Positions 23,085 through 35,089 of a DNA stretch of 64,000 nucleotides are shown here, piece after piece. The stretch's first letter is position 1, and each line of letters begins with the position of its first letter. The position numbers were made by a program, and so were the translations under genes. Source of the DNA: Strix aluco (taxonomy: Eukaryota > Chordata > Aves > Strigiformes > Strigidae); the NCBI RefSeq assembly GCF_031877795.1, contig NW_027436638.1, forward strand, positions 620,001 through 684,000, in the 5' to 3' direction. Below the pieces are notes generated by a model that saw only the letters and a program-made list of their open reading frames with translations, ran no database searches and was not told the DNA's origin.

Positions 23085-24930
23085 CTCTGGCACTGTGGTG
23101 TTGCTCTGTGTCTTTCTCGGCTGGCTCGCTGCTGATGGCTCTTAGCTCCTGGTGCTGCCAGTTGTAGTGGGCTCCTGGCTTCCCTGCAATCACCTGGTAG
23201 GATTTCAACTGGCCACTGTCCGTTGAGCCAGCAAAACAGTACTTCTGCTCTGCTGCTTTCCCAGGGAAGTGTTGAATGTTTGTGCCCCTTAATGGGAAAT
23301 GAGTCACAGCTCATCACCAGGACACTGCCACCAAAAGACTAGAGATAAACTTGCACTGGCTTGTAGGGCAGGTGCGGTATCATCAGGAGGTGGACAGGTT
23401 TCACCTCAAATTGAAGCTAAGGTTAATTATGGTGTTACCAGCTTCTGAAACAGGTCAGTTAATGGGAACTAACTGCAGGCTTGCTGAAGCAGCACTAATG
23501 TGGCTGCTCTCAATGAAGTGTGTCTCTGATCAGCTCATTTTCTCTCAGCAGGCTGAAAAATAGCCCCAGTATGAGTGCTTAGTCTACAGTCATGTTGATT
23601 TTGCTTTAGGTTTGTCTTTAGCTGTTGGAGATTAATGAATCAAAATGGTGTTTGAATTTACAACCAGTCCTCATCACTTGGCAGTGTTATTTCTAGCTGT
23701 TCTCTGCTTGGCTTACCTGAGCCCATCAGCTGAAGGACTCTGCTATTCTGCCATGTGGGAGTGGGGTGCAGCCTTCAATGTCTAGGAACTAGTGAGGTGA
23801 TAGCAGAGGGTGTTGAAACCTTTTTTACTTTTCCAACTGTGTAAGTACTGTGCTGTGTATTTGTTGCAACCATGTCCAAATCCACCAGTGGCCTTTCCTC
23901 TTCACTCATTTTTGCCCATACCACAATCTTCCCTGACCCCAGAAGAGGAGCCTCCTTTGATTCCACCAGCAGCCATCAGACACAGAGACAGTATGTTGGG
24001 GATAGTCACTGATGTGGAAGTGCAGACAGGACCTTAGATGCTTGATAGCGAAGCACAAGCAAAGGGTCTGCTTAGCAAGGTCTGTGTGTGCTGGTGTTTG
24101 GATAAGCAGCTGGCGTATGGATCGCAGGTTTCTTCAAGGGGAAAGCTAAGGTGGTGAGTTTGAGTGTCCCTCTGAAGTGTTGATCTCCTATAGACAGCCT
24201 AGATATTTTGGTTCTGTAAAGATCTGATTTGAACTCTGGTCCCTCTAGAGGTATTACACACATAATATTCTTTGCACAGCAGTTTACCATTAAGGTGTTT
24301 CCTTTTGGGGAAGAAAGTTGAGTGGAAAGTGCACTTGTTCTAGAGAAACAATCTTAAATTAAAAGAACAGTGATCTCTGCTAGCTAACACCTGAAGAAGG
24401 AAAAAACCTTTTGTGGTAGGTGTTGGTTCAGAAGTCTCTTGGGTCAGAAATAGTTGCCAGGAAGGTATTACCCAAATTCAGTGGGATATGCCTCCTGTAG
24501 TTCTTTTTTTTTTTTTTTTCTTTACAATACTACCTTCATTTTATAGGTAATATTTATTTTATAGGAAGTGCTGAAGAGGTGTAACTTGTTGATGTTTAAA
24601 AAGGGTTTTCTCTGACCTGAATAGAAGCTTCTACAGATGAATGTGTTGTATCTTTGTTATGAATAGCTTTAAACAGAGAGCATAAACACTTTTCTCTTGA
24701 TAGAGAAAGAGAATTAACCTGTTTAATCTTTGCATTGTTCTTAAGTTTTATTTTGGGTGGGGGTGGGGACCCAACTCCTTGGACAGTTGATGTTGTGTAG
24801 CACTGTTATTTGTTCTAGTTCCATTATGGCTCAAACATGGCTGTGAGACTGGTTTTGGGTATTAAAGCCTGATCCTAATACCCTCAATGCACTATCTCTT
24901 ATCATGCTGAGGAGTCTTTGCCATTAATTC
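23085..24930. other. Left flank of the tandem array, no recognised gene
   Basis: Single-copy in this window. It contains a T-run near 24506 and ends at an ATTCATTCATTT stretch where the 16.6-kb unit begins. An open frame at 23810-24037 has no family signature. Confidence 0.35.
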
Positions 24931-26085
24931 ATTCATTTCTTGCAGAGATCGCATCTAGTTCTATTGCTTGCAGGGAAACTCGAAAGAGAGGAATGGATAC
25001 TGATAATTGCTGAAACACCTCAATTCTGTGTGAGAGCTGGGAGAAATGTTCATATCCATTGGCTTTGTAGTAAGACCTTGCTGAAGTTTTTTCTCGCCTT
25101 TTTACACAATAGCATGATGTTCAGCTTCATGCAGAAACTTAACATCCGTCAGAAAATAGTCAATTTGAATTGTAAACTTGAGCCCATGGCAGGGAACCCT
25201 CAGCTGGCCAGCTTCATCTAGCTGGTCTCCTGTGCTTGAGGAGGCAGAGGCTCACCCCTTTAGCTGGCAGGGCTCTAGGGAGGGTGTGTAGGTGTGCTTG
25301 TTTTTAACCCGTTCTTGATAGGGCCCATTGTTTGAAGGGAAACAAAAAATAAATAATTCTGCTCTAACATAAAACACAAGTAAATTACATTGATCCTTTT
25401 AATAATTGCTCCTTTGATGGCAGCATGGCTAGGCAGTGCATCCAGACATGGATAACAGCTGTCTGGGTGGAGCTGTGCTCTTGTGGAGACCCGCTGTCTC
25501 CGGGAGCTGAGCAAGGACAAGGCTGTTTGTTCTGCTGCTGTTTGTTCACAGTCGCTATTTTCCCATAGTCTGTGTGTTCCCATAGTCCTTACACTGAAAT
25601 GGGGAGAGAAAAATTGAAAGCTAAAGAAACTCTCCTGATGTTCTCTCTATGCTTGCTTCCATTCTGGGCTTCCCTTCTGATATTTGTATATTTGTGCTGT
25701 TCTTCCTGGGTAATTATGAAGGGGCAACTCACAGGGGATACATGAACTCTGTTACAGAATGGAGAAGGGGATGAGAGCTTTGAAAAATATAGCGTGACAT
25801 AAACACTGTTTTGGCTTTTCCACTGTATTTATATCTTCAAATTTAGAGGAAAAAAATACTTAAAATTAACTAAAGCCTACCACCATATTCTGAAGCAAAA
25901 ATGTAATTTAGAGTAGTTGGAAAGGAGCTGTGAAAGAAGAGTACAGTCATAGCTAGATCTCATCTTCTTTTAGAGAGCTTTGTGATTTTTGGCACCTGTA
26001 CTCAGCCTGGTGCATTGTTCATGGGGCTTCTTTGTTGTAGTTGATAAAGTAGACTATAAATAATTGTTCTTTTCTGTTTGAACAG

Positions 26086-26115
26086 TTGCCCAGTCAGGGA
26101 ATTGGCATGTGCAAG
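26086..26115 (+). other. Exon-like 30-nt block
   Basis: TTTGAACAG|TTGCCC opens and TGCAAG|GTAAGC closes a 30-base stretch that is open in all three frames. Copies lie at about 42695-42724 and 59319-59348. It could be a microexon of a transcript across the unit. The signal is splice sites only. Confidence 0.25.
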
Positions 26116-26948
26116 GTAAGCAAGGAAGTAATGCTGACTTTATCATAACAACCTGAAAAAGAAAAGATGAAGCATAGGAGAATGACAAGTAATGGGCTGA
26201 GAAGTTTGGAAAAGATGAGGAGCGTTACAGAACAAAGTTATTACAATTCTGTAGTTTATGTGAGTATCCTTTAGGATTTCTCGCATATCTGTGTTTGTAC
26301 ATGTGATTATGCATAGTCAGTCATTTTTGCCTTGATGACTGGCAAACAAATGTATGGGACAGAATCAACATCCCATACAAATATGAAAGTGCTTCCAATG
26401 ACATTAAAATTGTTCTAACACACCTATTACGTATTCTCTCAGCTACAGGTAAAACTTGAGTGAGAGAATAGAAAGCAAGAGCGAGAGAGGAACAAAAATG
26501 AACAGTGGGAAAGATGAGCGTGGTGTTCATGCAACTGCTTGTAAATAAGGCAGTTCAGGGGCTGCCTGCAGGAATATATGGCCTGGGATGGGTGTTCCAG
26601 GGTGTGGGGAAACACTGACAGGTTTTGAGCGGCTGAATACAGGGTTTATTCTCAGGTACATCGTCTACTAAAATACAAACGGTTTCCAGGTGGTATAAAT
26701 GTAATTTACTCTTTTTTTTTTTCTTTATGTTTTCTTTATGCTGTGAGAAAAGAAGAAAATGGCAATTGTGCAAATAAGCCCACAGTCTGTGGGAGCTCAC
26801 AATTCTTACTGTATATCTAGCAGTCACATTTATGTCTTTATTGTACTTTCACCTACCAGGTTCTTCTTAGATAATGTATATTTAGTCTTTTTCTATTAAT
26901 AAATTTCATTTTAGTCTGAAAGATCTTTCTTTTGCTTGCTGTCTGCAG

Positions 26949-27064
26949 CAATGTAATGAAAGGGAGGTGCTCAGAGGGAAGATGGCTGTGAAGATTTGAC
27001 ATGTGTACTGTGTTACTGTCTTCTGAGATGATTGAAAATTGATGCACTAGGAATTTGTTGCCAG
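26949..27064 (+). other. Exon-like 116-nt block, probably noncoding
   Basis: A strong acceptor (TTGCTGTCTGCAG) and a consensus donor (CCAG|GTAAGT) bound the block, but all three forward frames contain stops. Unit 2 differs by 3-bp and 2-bp gaps, which also argues against coding. It could be an exon of a long noncoding RNA. Confidence 0.3.
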
Positions 27065-30000
27065 GTAAGTTTTCCATCTTTGGAGCACTCTCTTTTCCCT
27101 GAGGAGCTCTTGTTTAATCAATGATAACTAGATATGGTAACCCCTTTCTGGGATGGCTCAGTCTACTCTTCAAAGAGAAGTTTCTAGGCGGTGTTCTTTG
27201 CTATTTTGTGCAGGAATATTTAATTATTTCAGGTATTTAGGAAATAATACTACTTTCTGCAAGGTTGCTTTTAATTATGCTCTCATCTGCCAAACTTCAG
27301 GAATATTTAATCCTAGTGTGAAACCGGGGACAAGCGTGAGCCCAAAAAGTCATTCTTTAATGCTTAGTGTTACATGATTTGCTGTATCACCTGAGCAAAT
27401 GACCAGCACTTAAAGAGATGAAAGAGTTACACAGCTAAAATCATGCACATCTTGAGAAATAAAAGAAGTCTGGTCATTTCAACATGGCCGTGAAAATAGT
27501 GTGCCATTTTAAGATAACTGAGATAACAGAAAACTGGGTGGGGAAAAAAAAAATGTTCAGTTACAACTGTTGGGGGGAAGTGGAGGGAAGAATGGTGGTC
27601 TTCGCGTGCCTGTAAATTTGCCAGGTAGTCCCCATAAGTGCAAGTATGCTTTTTGTTAAACTCCTGGTTCCTTCCCTTGATGGATGACCAGCAGGTTCTT
27701 AATGTTTCTGGGGACTGTTGCGTAAAGTATATGGATAATGACACTGAATGCGCTCTACAGTCTGGGTAAATACAATTTGTTGCAATGATCCTAGAAAGCA
27801 GTGGGTATTGTTGAGCAGAACTTTTTGTTCATGAATCATCATCATCAGCTTGAGTTAGGTTTTGGTGGTTGGTGTACTGTAACTGTGTCACTTCAGTGTG
27901 ATGCTGCTGAAATGCAGATTCTTGTATAAACTTGAGGCTTATGCAGGGCTTTCTAGCAGGCATGAGATCTTTCCACATGTGCCATACTGTATGAAGTGGA
28001 CTCTGCTGTGTCGCTCTACGTTCTCTAACCTTTCTTTTGCATGTGTCCTCCTGGCTATGGTATTTCAAGGTCACCTGCCTGAGGAGCATAGTAAGAGAAG
28101 AGCTCAGTTCTGAAGCTCAGGGCTGTGATTTTCTAGCAGCAAAACTACAGTGATCTTGCTGCTGTGAGAATTGTCCTCGATGCGGCATCCACGTGTGCAG
28201 CAGTATCTATGAATTGTCTGCTTTTGCTTTAGGGTTTCTTTCACTGCTCATAATTTCTTGAGGCAAAAAACCAGGAAGTAAAATTAATTTTTTGAAACAT
28301 AAATAATGTGATTAGGCGTTTAGATGTTTCTGTGGTGTGTGATCTGTACCCCTAGTTAGTCAAGCCTGCAGGAAGAACCTACTGGCCAAATACTTGGTTC
28401 CTAACTGTGCTGTGCAAATCTTGTTATCATGTAATGGTCTGAGGTAGAATGTCGCTTCTGAGTGAAGGTTCCTCAGAAAGGCTGGGTCTAAAGTGATAAC
28501 ATAGACACAGATCTGAAACTGTTACTCTGCAGCATAGTAGTTGTACTCTCAGGTGCCTCAAATACTACATTCAACAGTAGCATGTTTCTATCATTATTTT
28601 CACCTGTAAGAAAAACAGAATGGGAAAAGCAAAGGCAGTTAAAATGATCTAAAATATTTCCAGACTGGAAAGGTAAAATGAGACTCCCCGCCTGGGAACA
28701 CCTCTTTTCAAAGACTGTTTCCCTGAGGAGAAGGTGTGGTGAGGGCTCTGCAGTTCAGGAGGGAACAGAAATGCCTTTTGGAAACCGTGTAGGATGATGG
28801 AGAAGTAGGGTTGTGTCATCACTGTGTTTTAAGAGACAAAAAATAGCTATTTAGCGATTTTGAATAGAAGTTGTTGTTCCTCTCCCCTGAGTTGGCCATG
28901 AGGAAGCATAACAAGCCTACTGCACCCTTTTTTCTTAATTTAAAGCCGTTGCAGAGCACTGCAGAGAGGCTTTGGCTCTGGAGAGCTGGAATAAAGCACA
29001 TGCTAGCGAAGGTTTGCTCTAGGGCCTTGTTCAAGCCCCTTCCTGTGACTGCCCTGACCCCTAGTGACTGCAGAAACAGTTAAATAATTAACAGATTCAA
29101 TTGTTTTAAAAAAGTATATATCTTTACATAACATCTTGCTTTACAAGGGAGCTTTTATCAGCAAGTGTCTTCATTAGGAGGAAATTGTCAACATCCTTCT
29201 ATTTTAAGCAATCTCTAAGTTCCCAGAGAAGTTTTGCTCAGTTTTTATTTTACAACAACCAATTTCTTTCTCATTTGAGTGTTGACTTGAGATGGATTTT
29301 GCTACCTTAATTAGGAAATAGCTTCATTAAAATATCAGTGCTGCTAAGATGTTGGGAGTTGATGGTTTAAATTTAGCCATATAAATTTGTTCAGGAATGC
29401 TGGATCTCAGGCTGGAAGCTTTGCAAACTTTTAATACAATACAGGTGGTACCACTGTTAATCTGTTCGAGATCTGATATGATGCACCTACAGGAGATGTC
29501 TGATGATCTTGAGAAGTACCATCTGGAAAAACATTAGTATGTTTTAACAGGTGTAAGGTGAAAGCAACAAATCCTTTCTTTCCCTTGGGCCTTTCAATTC
29601 AGCAGCAGACGATGTATGTGCACACGTAATACCAAGGCAAGTTCAGCTCTCCTTCAGTAGCCCTCCGCCTTGGATCTTTGGCTCGTTATCTCAGGACTTA
29701 TTTTCAAGTAGTGTTAGTTTCAACCAGTGTGGGGGATTTGTCATGCAGGGAGTATGTGAAAACACAGAAATACAGTCTTTAGGGCCCCGCTGCATGAATG
29801 TAGAATATCCTCAATTTTCTTTGACTCCCCTTTGGGGCCCTAATGACAGAGACAACCAGACAGAAGATGATTAAGAAACATAGTAGGGGATGCACCCATG
29901 ATCTATAAAGCACACGTATGTTTTTAATATTTTTATGGATCTTAGTGCTGTTGAGGCTGTGAAAAGGAAATGTTAGATAAGGATTTGATTACACAAAGCA

Positions 30001-31088
30001 CCGTTCCCTGTGTGTTCCCCTGATTTCAGTCAAGAGCAGTTCACACCTCACAGGAACTGCTAATATCTCATTGACCCATGTATTTATTGTACAGTGATGA
30101 GGTATTTCTTACTAACTATGACTTTCTGGACTGAGCAATTGATGACTCAAGAGAACAAGATTTGTAATTTCTCTGCAGGAAGCTCCAGTGAAGAGGGAGG
30201 AGATAATGTACTGAGGTTGTGGTTCCACAACAATCCAGGACCAGCCAAGTGTCGCCCCCATGGCCGTGTCCTTCTCCTCCTGCTTTTGTCTGTCTTTCCC
30301 TTGAGCTGGGCCTCTCACTCAGCCCGATCCTGTGCTGGGCATATCGGCATGTCAAGATGCTAGAAGATTATTTTCTTTTGGCTTTGGCTTGTTGGGGTGG
30401 CTTTTTGGGGTGGGGAGGTGGGTGAAATTGCATCGGGAGGTGCTAGTTCTTTATGATCCCAGTTTGGAAAGGCACTCGGATTGTGTAAAGCATCTCTTCA
30501 GGTGCTGGTTTTCTGAGATCGCATTTAAAAGGAAAGGAGGACAGTGTAGATAATCCTACAACCATTCAGATGCTGGGAGCCCCAAGTTGTGCAGCACTGA
30601 ATGGGCCTGCGACTATGGCCCAAGCACACCCTGCACCTCCCGTCCATGGAAAAGTCACCCCGTTTTGGTCATTGGAGCTCTTACAGGACTTTCCCAAAGA
30701 AGCCAACTCTATTCCTCATTTCCACTGTCAGACAAAAAGGACGTTCACCTGAGAACCTGTCGCTGCGCTCTTAGGTAACGGCTAGGCCAGGCCTTATCTA
30801 ACTGGACACAGTATCCCTCTGAGTACGATTTTAAATTGCCTCAGGCAGACAACGTAGACCGTGTTGCCGCAAGGCATCGGGTACTACAATTTGAAACTGC
30901 GATGTCTAGTTAGAGGGGAGGCGAGACGCTTAGTCCTTGATTTCAAAAAGGTGTTTCTTGTCTGTTTTTTTACATTTTCTAACTCTCAGCTAAACCAGAT
31001 ACTCTAGATTTTTCTGTTCTTCTCTCAGTTAAGGAAAGTGAGGCCTAACTGCATGCATGTTTACAATCACTATAGCCTCTATAAATTT

Positions 31089-31460
31089 CACAGAATCCCA
31101 GAATCGTTCAGGTTGAAAAAACCCCTTGGGATCATCGAGTCCAACCCTCAGCCTACTCTGCAAAGTTCTCCCCTACACCACATCCTGCAACATCGCATCC
31201 AAACGACCCTTAAACACATCCAGGGATGGTGACTCCACCACCTCCCTGGGCAGCCTATTCCACCGTCTGACCACTCTTTCTGTGAAAAATTTTGTCCTAA
31301 TGTCCAGTCTGAACCTCCCCTGTTGCACTTGAAAGCCATTCCCTCTTGTTCTATCGCTAATGACCTGTGAGAAGAGACCAGCACCAACCTCTCTACAAGA
31401 CGTAGTTGTAGAGAGTGATGAGGTGTCCCCTTAGCCTTCTCCTCCTCGGACTAAAGAGTC
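31089..31460 (-). mobile_element. CR1 LINE 3' fragment, unit 1
   Basis: Reverse-strand CR1 3' region starting CACAGAATCCCAGAATCG, with the TCATCGAGTCCAACCCTCAG, GACTCCACCACCTCCCTGGG and CCTTAGCCTTCTCCTC segments of the family. 5' truncated. Confidence 0.93.
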
Positions 31461-31584
31461 CCCATTCAAATGATTAAAAATTAGGTTTCCAAATAGAAAA
31501 AAAATTACATCATGACCACCTGAGGTTTATGCAAGATACTCTCCATAAAGTAGGGTAGAGAGCTGTATGACTGTATTTCTCCTA

Positions 31585-31645
31585 GAACGATAGAATCATT
31601 TCAGCTCGAAGGCACCCTGGAAGGTGTCTGATCCATCCCCGTGTT
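31585..31645 (-). mobile_element. Short CR1-like fragment, unit 1
   Basis: ATAGAATCATTTCAGCTCGA and the following AGGCACCCTGGAAGGTG resemble the CR1 3' end on the reverse strand. Only about 60 bases remain. Confidence 0.55.
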
Positions 31646-31987
31646 CTAGACAGTCACAATGAAGAAAAAGCTCCAAGGAAGAAAAACACTTTTACATTCA
31701 CAGTTACAGGTGCCACCCAGGTAAGTGCTGGATCCCAGAGCTACAGAAAGAAGTTTGAAGGGCTCTCCTCGCAAACCGATGATGTTCTGAGAATGACCAA
31801 AGGTCAGGTAAATGCGAAAAGGGGAAAATGCCTGAGACAAAGATAGAAATCACATCTAGGTAACAGCTGGGTGTGAGGTTGGTTTCTTCAGAAGGCAATA
31901 TGAAAGTATCCTTCTTCTCAGTCTTCCTCTCACTTTGATCTTGGTCTTTACCCAATCTTTGATAATGGAAAAAAGAAGTTAAGAAAG

Positions 31988-32560
31988 ATGAAACAGAAAC
32001 CGAATGAGATATTAACTTGGAGCGAGGGTTATGTTTGTGTTTTCACAGATGCCAGCTCTCGCTGGGTTCCTGCTCGGTGTTTGGCCTGTGTTGGAACCTG
32101 TCTCAGGGTGAAGGATGGGTGGTCTCACAACCAAACGCCACCGGAAGCCCTGAAAATCCGTTCTCTACGTGCTTGGTAGAAATACCTGTGGATACATGGC
32201 CGAATCCACTGCAGTTTTGGCTTAGCAAACAAACTAATGCTACTTCTTTAGCTTTAAGTGGTCTTTTAACTGATGCCGATAGTGTTAGACATGCTATGTT
32301 ACAAAATAGAGCTGCCATTGATTTTTGCTTTTAGCACAAGGGCATGGATGTGAAGATCTTGAAGGAATGCCTTATCTGAATGGTTTGACTCCCTGGGAAT
32401 TACAGGATGGTTAAAAGAATTGTTAAAAGGAGGAATCATTGTAATTATTGTGATTATTGTGTTTGCTATTATTTTGCCATGCTAAATTTACCTGTATTGG
32501 ACAATTGTTGCAAAAAGGCTTACAAGGAGTTTAGATTGCTTAAAAACAAAAAGAGGGATA
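31988..32560 (+). pseudogene. Endogenous retrovirus internal remnant (pol end and env transmembrane part), unit 1
   Basis: Directly upstream of the LTR at 32561. Near 32030-32090 one frame reads YVCVFTDASSRWVPARC, which resembles the C-terminal DNA-binding end of a retroviral integrase. A second frame near 32220-32334 reads SVRHAMLQNRAAIDF, typical of the Env transmembrane subunit of alpharetrovirus-like elements. That frame meets a TAG at once, and the downstream text continues in other frames with further stops. Most of pol and env lies missing between these two pieces, and gag and a 5' LTR are not seen. An A/G-rich polypurine-like tract (32542-32558) precedes the LTR. It is a dead 3' remnant. 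Confidence 0.75.
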
Positions 32561-32945
32561 TGTGGGGATTCTAAAGGAGTCCCTGCGAGAAAATGGACCT
32601 GTGAGCAATCCTGCATATGAGCAAGACTGGTAAAGCCTCAGCGTCGGCAAGGACATAACCCGGAAAGAATGAAGAAGAACACGGGAAGTTAAACAACTTC
32701 AGGGTGTGGGTTTGGGCAGAGAAGGAAGTTTGTACAATGTCAATGTGGCAGTTTTCATCCAATCAGAAGAAAGAGCTTAAGGAGCTTGTGCAAAGCTAAC
32801 TGTCCAGTCAGAAAGAATTATACCACATTATATATATCACATTATATCATGTGATTCTCACTAGCATTATAAAAGGCTTGCTTCACCGCAATAAAATTGA
32901 CATTGCTTAATCATGTTGATTGTCGGCATGTCCGTATCTCCCACA
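32561..32945 (+). mobile_element. ERV 3' LTR (385 bp), unit 1
   Basis: Begins TGTGGGGATT and ends TCTCCCACA, giving imperfect terminal inverted repeats with TG...CA ends. It follows a purine-rich tract. U3 contains CATCCAATCAG (CCAAT box, near 32757) and a TATAAAA near 32869. AATAAA lies at 32890-32895, so R is short. The left neighbour is the env remnant, so this is the 3' LTR. Confidence 0.85.
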
Positions 32946-33777
32946 CCTGTGTCATTGTAGTCTTTAGTCTTTCACAGTGTTTCGTCTCCATTACTCACTG
33001 AGGTGTTATCGCCCATATATCATCCACCGTTCTGGCATTCTCACATGGCAGGCCACACCTGGGCATCTGCGTCACATCACCTCAGCATCGTTGTGTGTAC
33101 TGTCAGGCTGTGTCTCTTGGTCTGGCATTAACTCTACCCTGTGTGGTACTCTTGCATCCTTAGGTCATGTTTGTGAGCATGTAGACGTGTGTGTTTGAGG
33201 TGGAGCTGCTTTGTGTGTTTGTAGCCATTCTGGATGGGGTGGAATGGTCCCAGAAGGGGATGATGATTTGTCGGTGAGCGTGGCCTGTTCGGGTGGAGAT
33301 TGTGTAGGTTGGTTTTGGGGATAGGCAGTAGTTATCGGTAAGCAGGCTCTAGAGTTCCTTCTTTTGTCTTTTGCAGGTACAATAGGGCCACCGGGAATCC
33401 AGAAGCAAATGCTTCCATGAAGTTTTCCAGAGTGTACAAAATGAAGCAAAGAAGGACCAGGAGCAGTGCACAGAGGGGAACATATTCCTCTTCTTCCAAC
33501 TATGAGGGCCTCTTGTGTGGAATCATATGAAGTGGTTGTGATGGCTTGACGTGCATGATGATGCAGTTGGGGTGATCTGCCACTCCGGGAAGTGATGGTT
33601 AGATAGAGTAGATATTGAATGAGTGTTAGTTTTGGAAGGCATCTATCCTTGTATGTGAGGATGTTTTTCATTTCAGGGTATATTGAATTTAGAGAAAGTT
33701 AATGTGTCTTTTAAAAATAAAGAAACTCTTGAGCAGGGGGATTTCTTTATCTCCCTGACCTGGTTTATTGTCGCTTA
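32946..33777. other. Sequence between LTR and tandem repeats, unassigned
   Basis: GT-rich on the + strand. On the - strand a 168-codon frame (33671-33165) rich in Pro, Thr, Ser and Gln is open. It has no recognised domain and looks like the product of the GT/CA skew. Duplicated at 49577-50408. Confidence 0.35.
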
Positions 33778-34650
33778 GTCCTGGCCGCTCTGTCAGGTGA
33801 TGTTCATGGCCAGCGTTTGGGTGGAGGTTAGGCTCAGGCCGTGGCGTTTGCAGGCAGGGTGATTTTTAGAGGCCTTCAGGAACCACGTTCCGAGGAGTGC
33901 CACAGCAGTGGGTCAAGGAAGTGTTGTGGGGGTCAGGTGGCCGGGTGGGTTTCCTGAGAGCAGGGGGTGGTTAGTGGGGTAGCTGAATGAGTGGTGTGTT
34001 TAGTATGTGTCTGCCTGTGCATGAGTGTTTAATGTTTTTTTTTTTTCTTGCAGGTGGAGTTGAATTTTTTGAGTAGTTAGGGGGAAAAAAAAAAACAAAA
34101 AACAAAAAACGAAACAAAAACAGCTGGGGAATTCTTTTTTTTTTTTTCCCCCAGCTGGGTTTTTTTCCCCGGTCCTGGCCACTCTGCGAGGCGACAATCA
34201 TCGCCAATGTTTGGACACGGAGAGGTCTAGGGCCGGGGTTTTTGCAGGCAGGGTGATTTTGGAGGCCTCCAGGAACAGTGTTCCCAAGGAGCCATGCAGC
34301 CATGGGGTGAGGGACATGTCGTGGTGGTCCTGTACTGGGATGGCTTTGAGAGCAGGGGGTGGTTAGTGGGGTAGCTGAATGTGTGGTGTGTTTAAAACGT
34401 GTTTGCCTGTGCATGGCTGTTTAATGTAATGTAGGGGTTTTTCTGTTGTTGCAGGTGGAGTGTTTTGAGTAGTCAGAAAAAAACCAAAAAAACAACCCAG
34501 CTGGGGGATTTATTTTTCACCCTGGTCCTGGCCACTCTGCAAGGTGATGATTGTTACCAGTGTTTGGATGCGGAGCAGTCTAGGGATGGAGTTTTTGGCA
34601 GGCAGGGTGATTTTTGAGGTCCTTGGGAATGGTGTTCCTGGACTCACGTA
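33778..34650 (+). repeat. Subtelomere-like tandem repeat, units of 393 and 353 bp plus a partial, unit 1
   Basis: Three starts of GTCCTGGCC(A/G)CTCTG at 33778, 34171 and 34524. Each is followed by GCAGGCAGGGTGATTTT, and the first two by GAGAGCAGGGGGTGGTTAGT, GGTGTGTTTA and GCAGGTGGAGT. The third unit stops after about 130 bases. A/T homopolymers near 34090-34150 account for the length difference. Confidence 0.92.
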
Positions 34651-34814
34651 TGTCATAGTAGTCTCTAAACAGTTATGAATGTAGTTAGTATGCCCTACAT
34701 ACAGACATGATCCTAATGGGCATGTGTGAAATGACCATAAATGCTGAGAGGGGTAATAGTGGTAGGTAAAGCACTTGTAATGGTTTTGGGGTTTTTGAAT
34801 TCCATAAGTTTTTG

Positions 34815-35060
34815 TGTAGTGTAGGTTCAATAAAGGTGTATTTGCTGTTGGTTCCAAGGTTTAATAAGGATGTAAAAGGTGGTTTGTAATGTGGGTTTAG
34901 TGAAGGTGTACTTGCAGTGCTTGTAAGGTTTCCAAAGTAAATAAAAGCTTTGTGCAAGGTAGGCTCAATGAAGCTGTATTTGCTCTTGGTTCTAACTTTA
35001 TTAAATAAGTAAAAGCTGTTCTGTAATGCAGTTCTAACAAAGGTGTATTTGTTGGGGTTG
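34815..35060 (-). repeat. About 69-bp tandem repeat that stays open as a 23-residue protein repeat, unit 1
   Basis: Four diverged units centred on CAATAAAGGTGTATTTGCT (variants at about 34829, 34898, 34966 and 35036). On the - strand the unit length is a multiple of three and the frame is kept: KYTFVRTALQNSFYLFNK, then KYSFIEPTLHKAFIYF, then a third diverged unit, then KYTFIEPTLHKNLW. The surrounding 194-codon frame runs 35269-34685. It is a repeat with an open frame rather than a recognised gene. Confidence 0.8.
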
Positions 35061-35089
35061 GCTCTTGTGTGGTTTCTCTGGATGTGTAA

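Larger units (their letters stand above)
24931..31088. other. Left 6 kb of the unit: AT-rich sequence with exon-like blocks
   Basis: No gene family was recognised. The unit opens on a good acceptor (TTTCTTGCAG|AGATCG at 24945). Short open frames (for example 24940-25221 and 30094-30363) are kept between copies only because the copies are recent. The same stretch recurs at 41539-47719 and 58163-64000. Confidence 0.4.

Noticed and set aside
22993-23307. 104-codon frame on the - strand with mixed composition
   Set aside because: Possible coding text, but a second - frame is also open over the same bases, no splice-consistent partners were found and the family is unknown. Kept only as a caution on the + strand exon call at 23034.
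30094-30363. 89-codon frame with a Leu-rich stretch, present in all three units
   Set aside because: Conservation among units is trivial because the duplication is recent. It overlaps other open frames on both strands and has no domain.
33165-33671. 168-codon Pro/Thr/Gln-rich frame on the - strand
   Set aside because: The + strand is GT-rich here, which yields such frames by skew. No motif was recognised.
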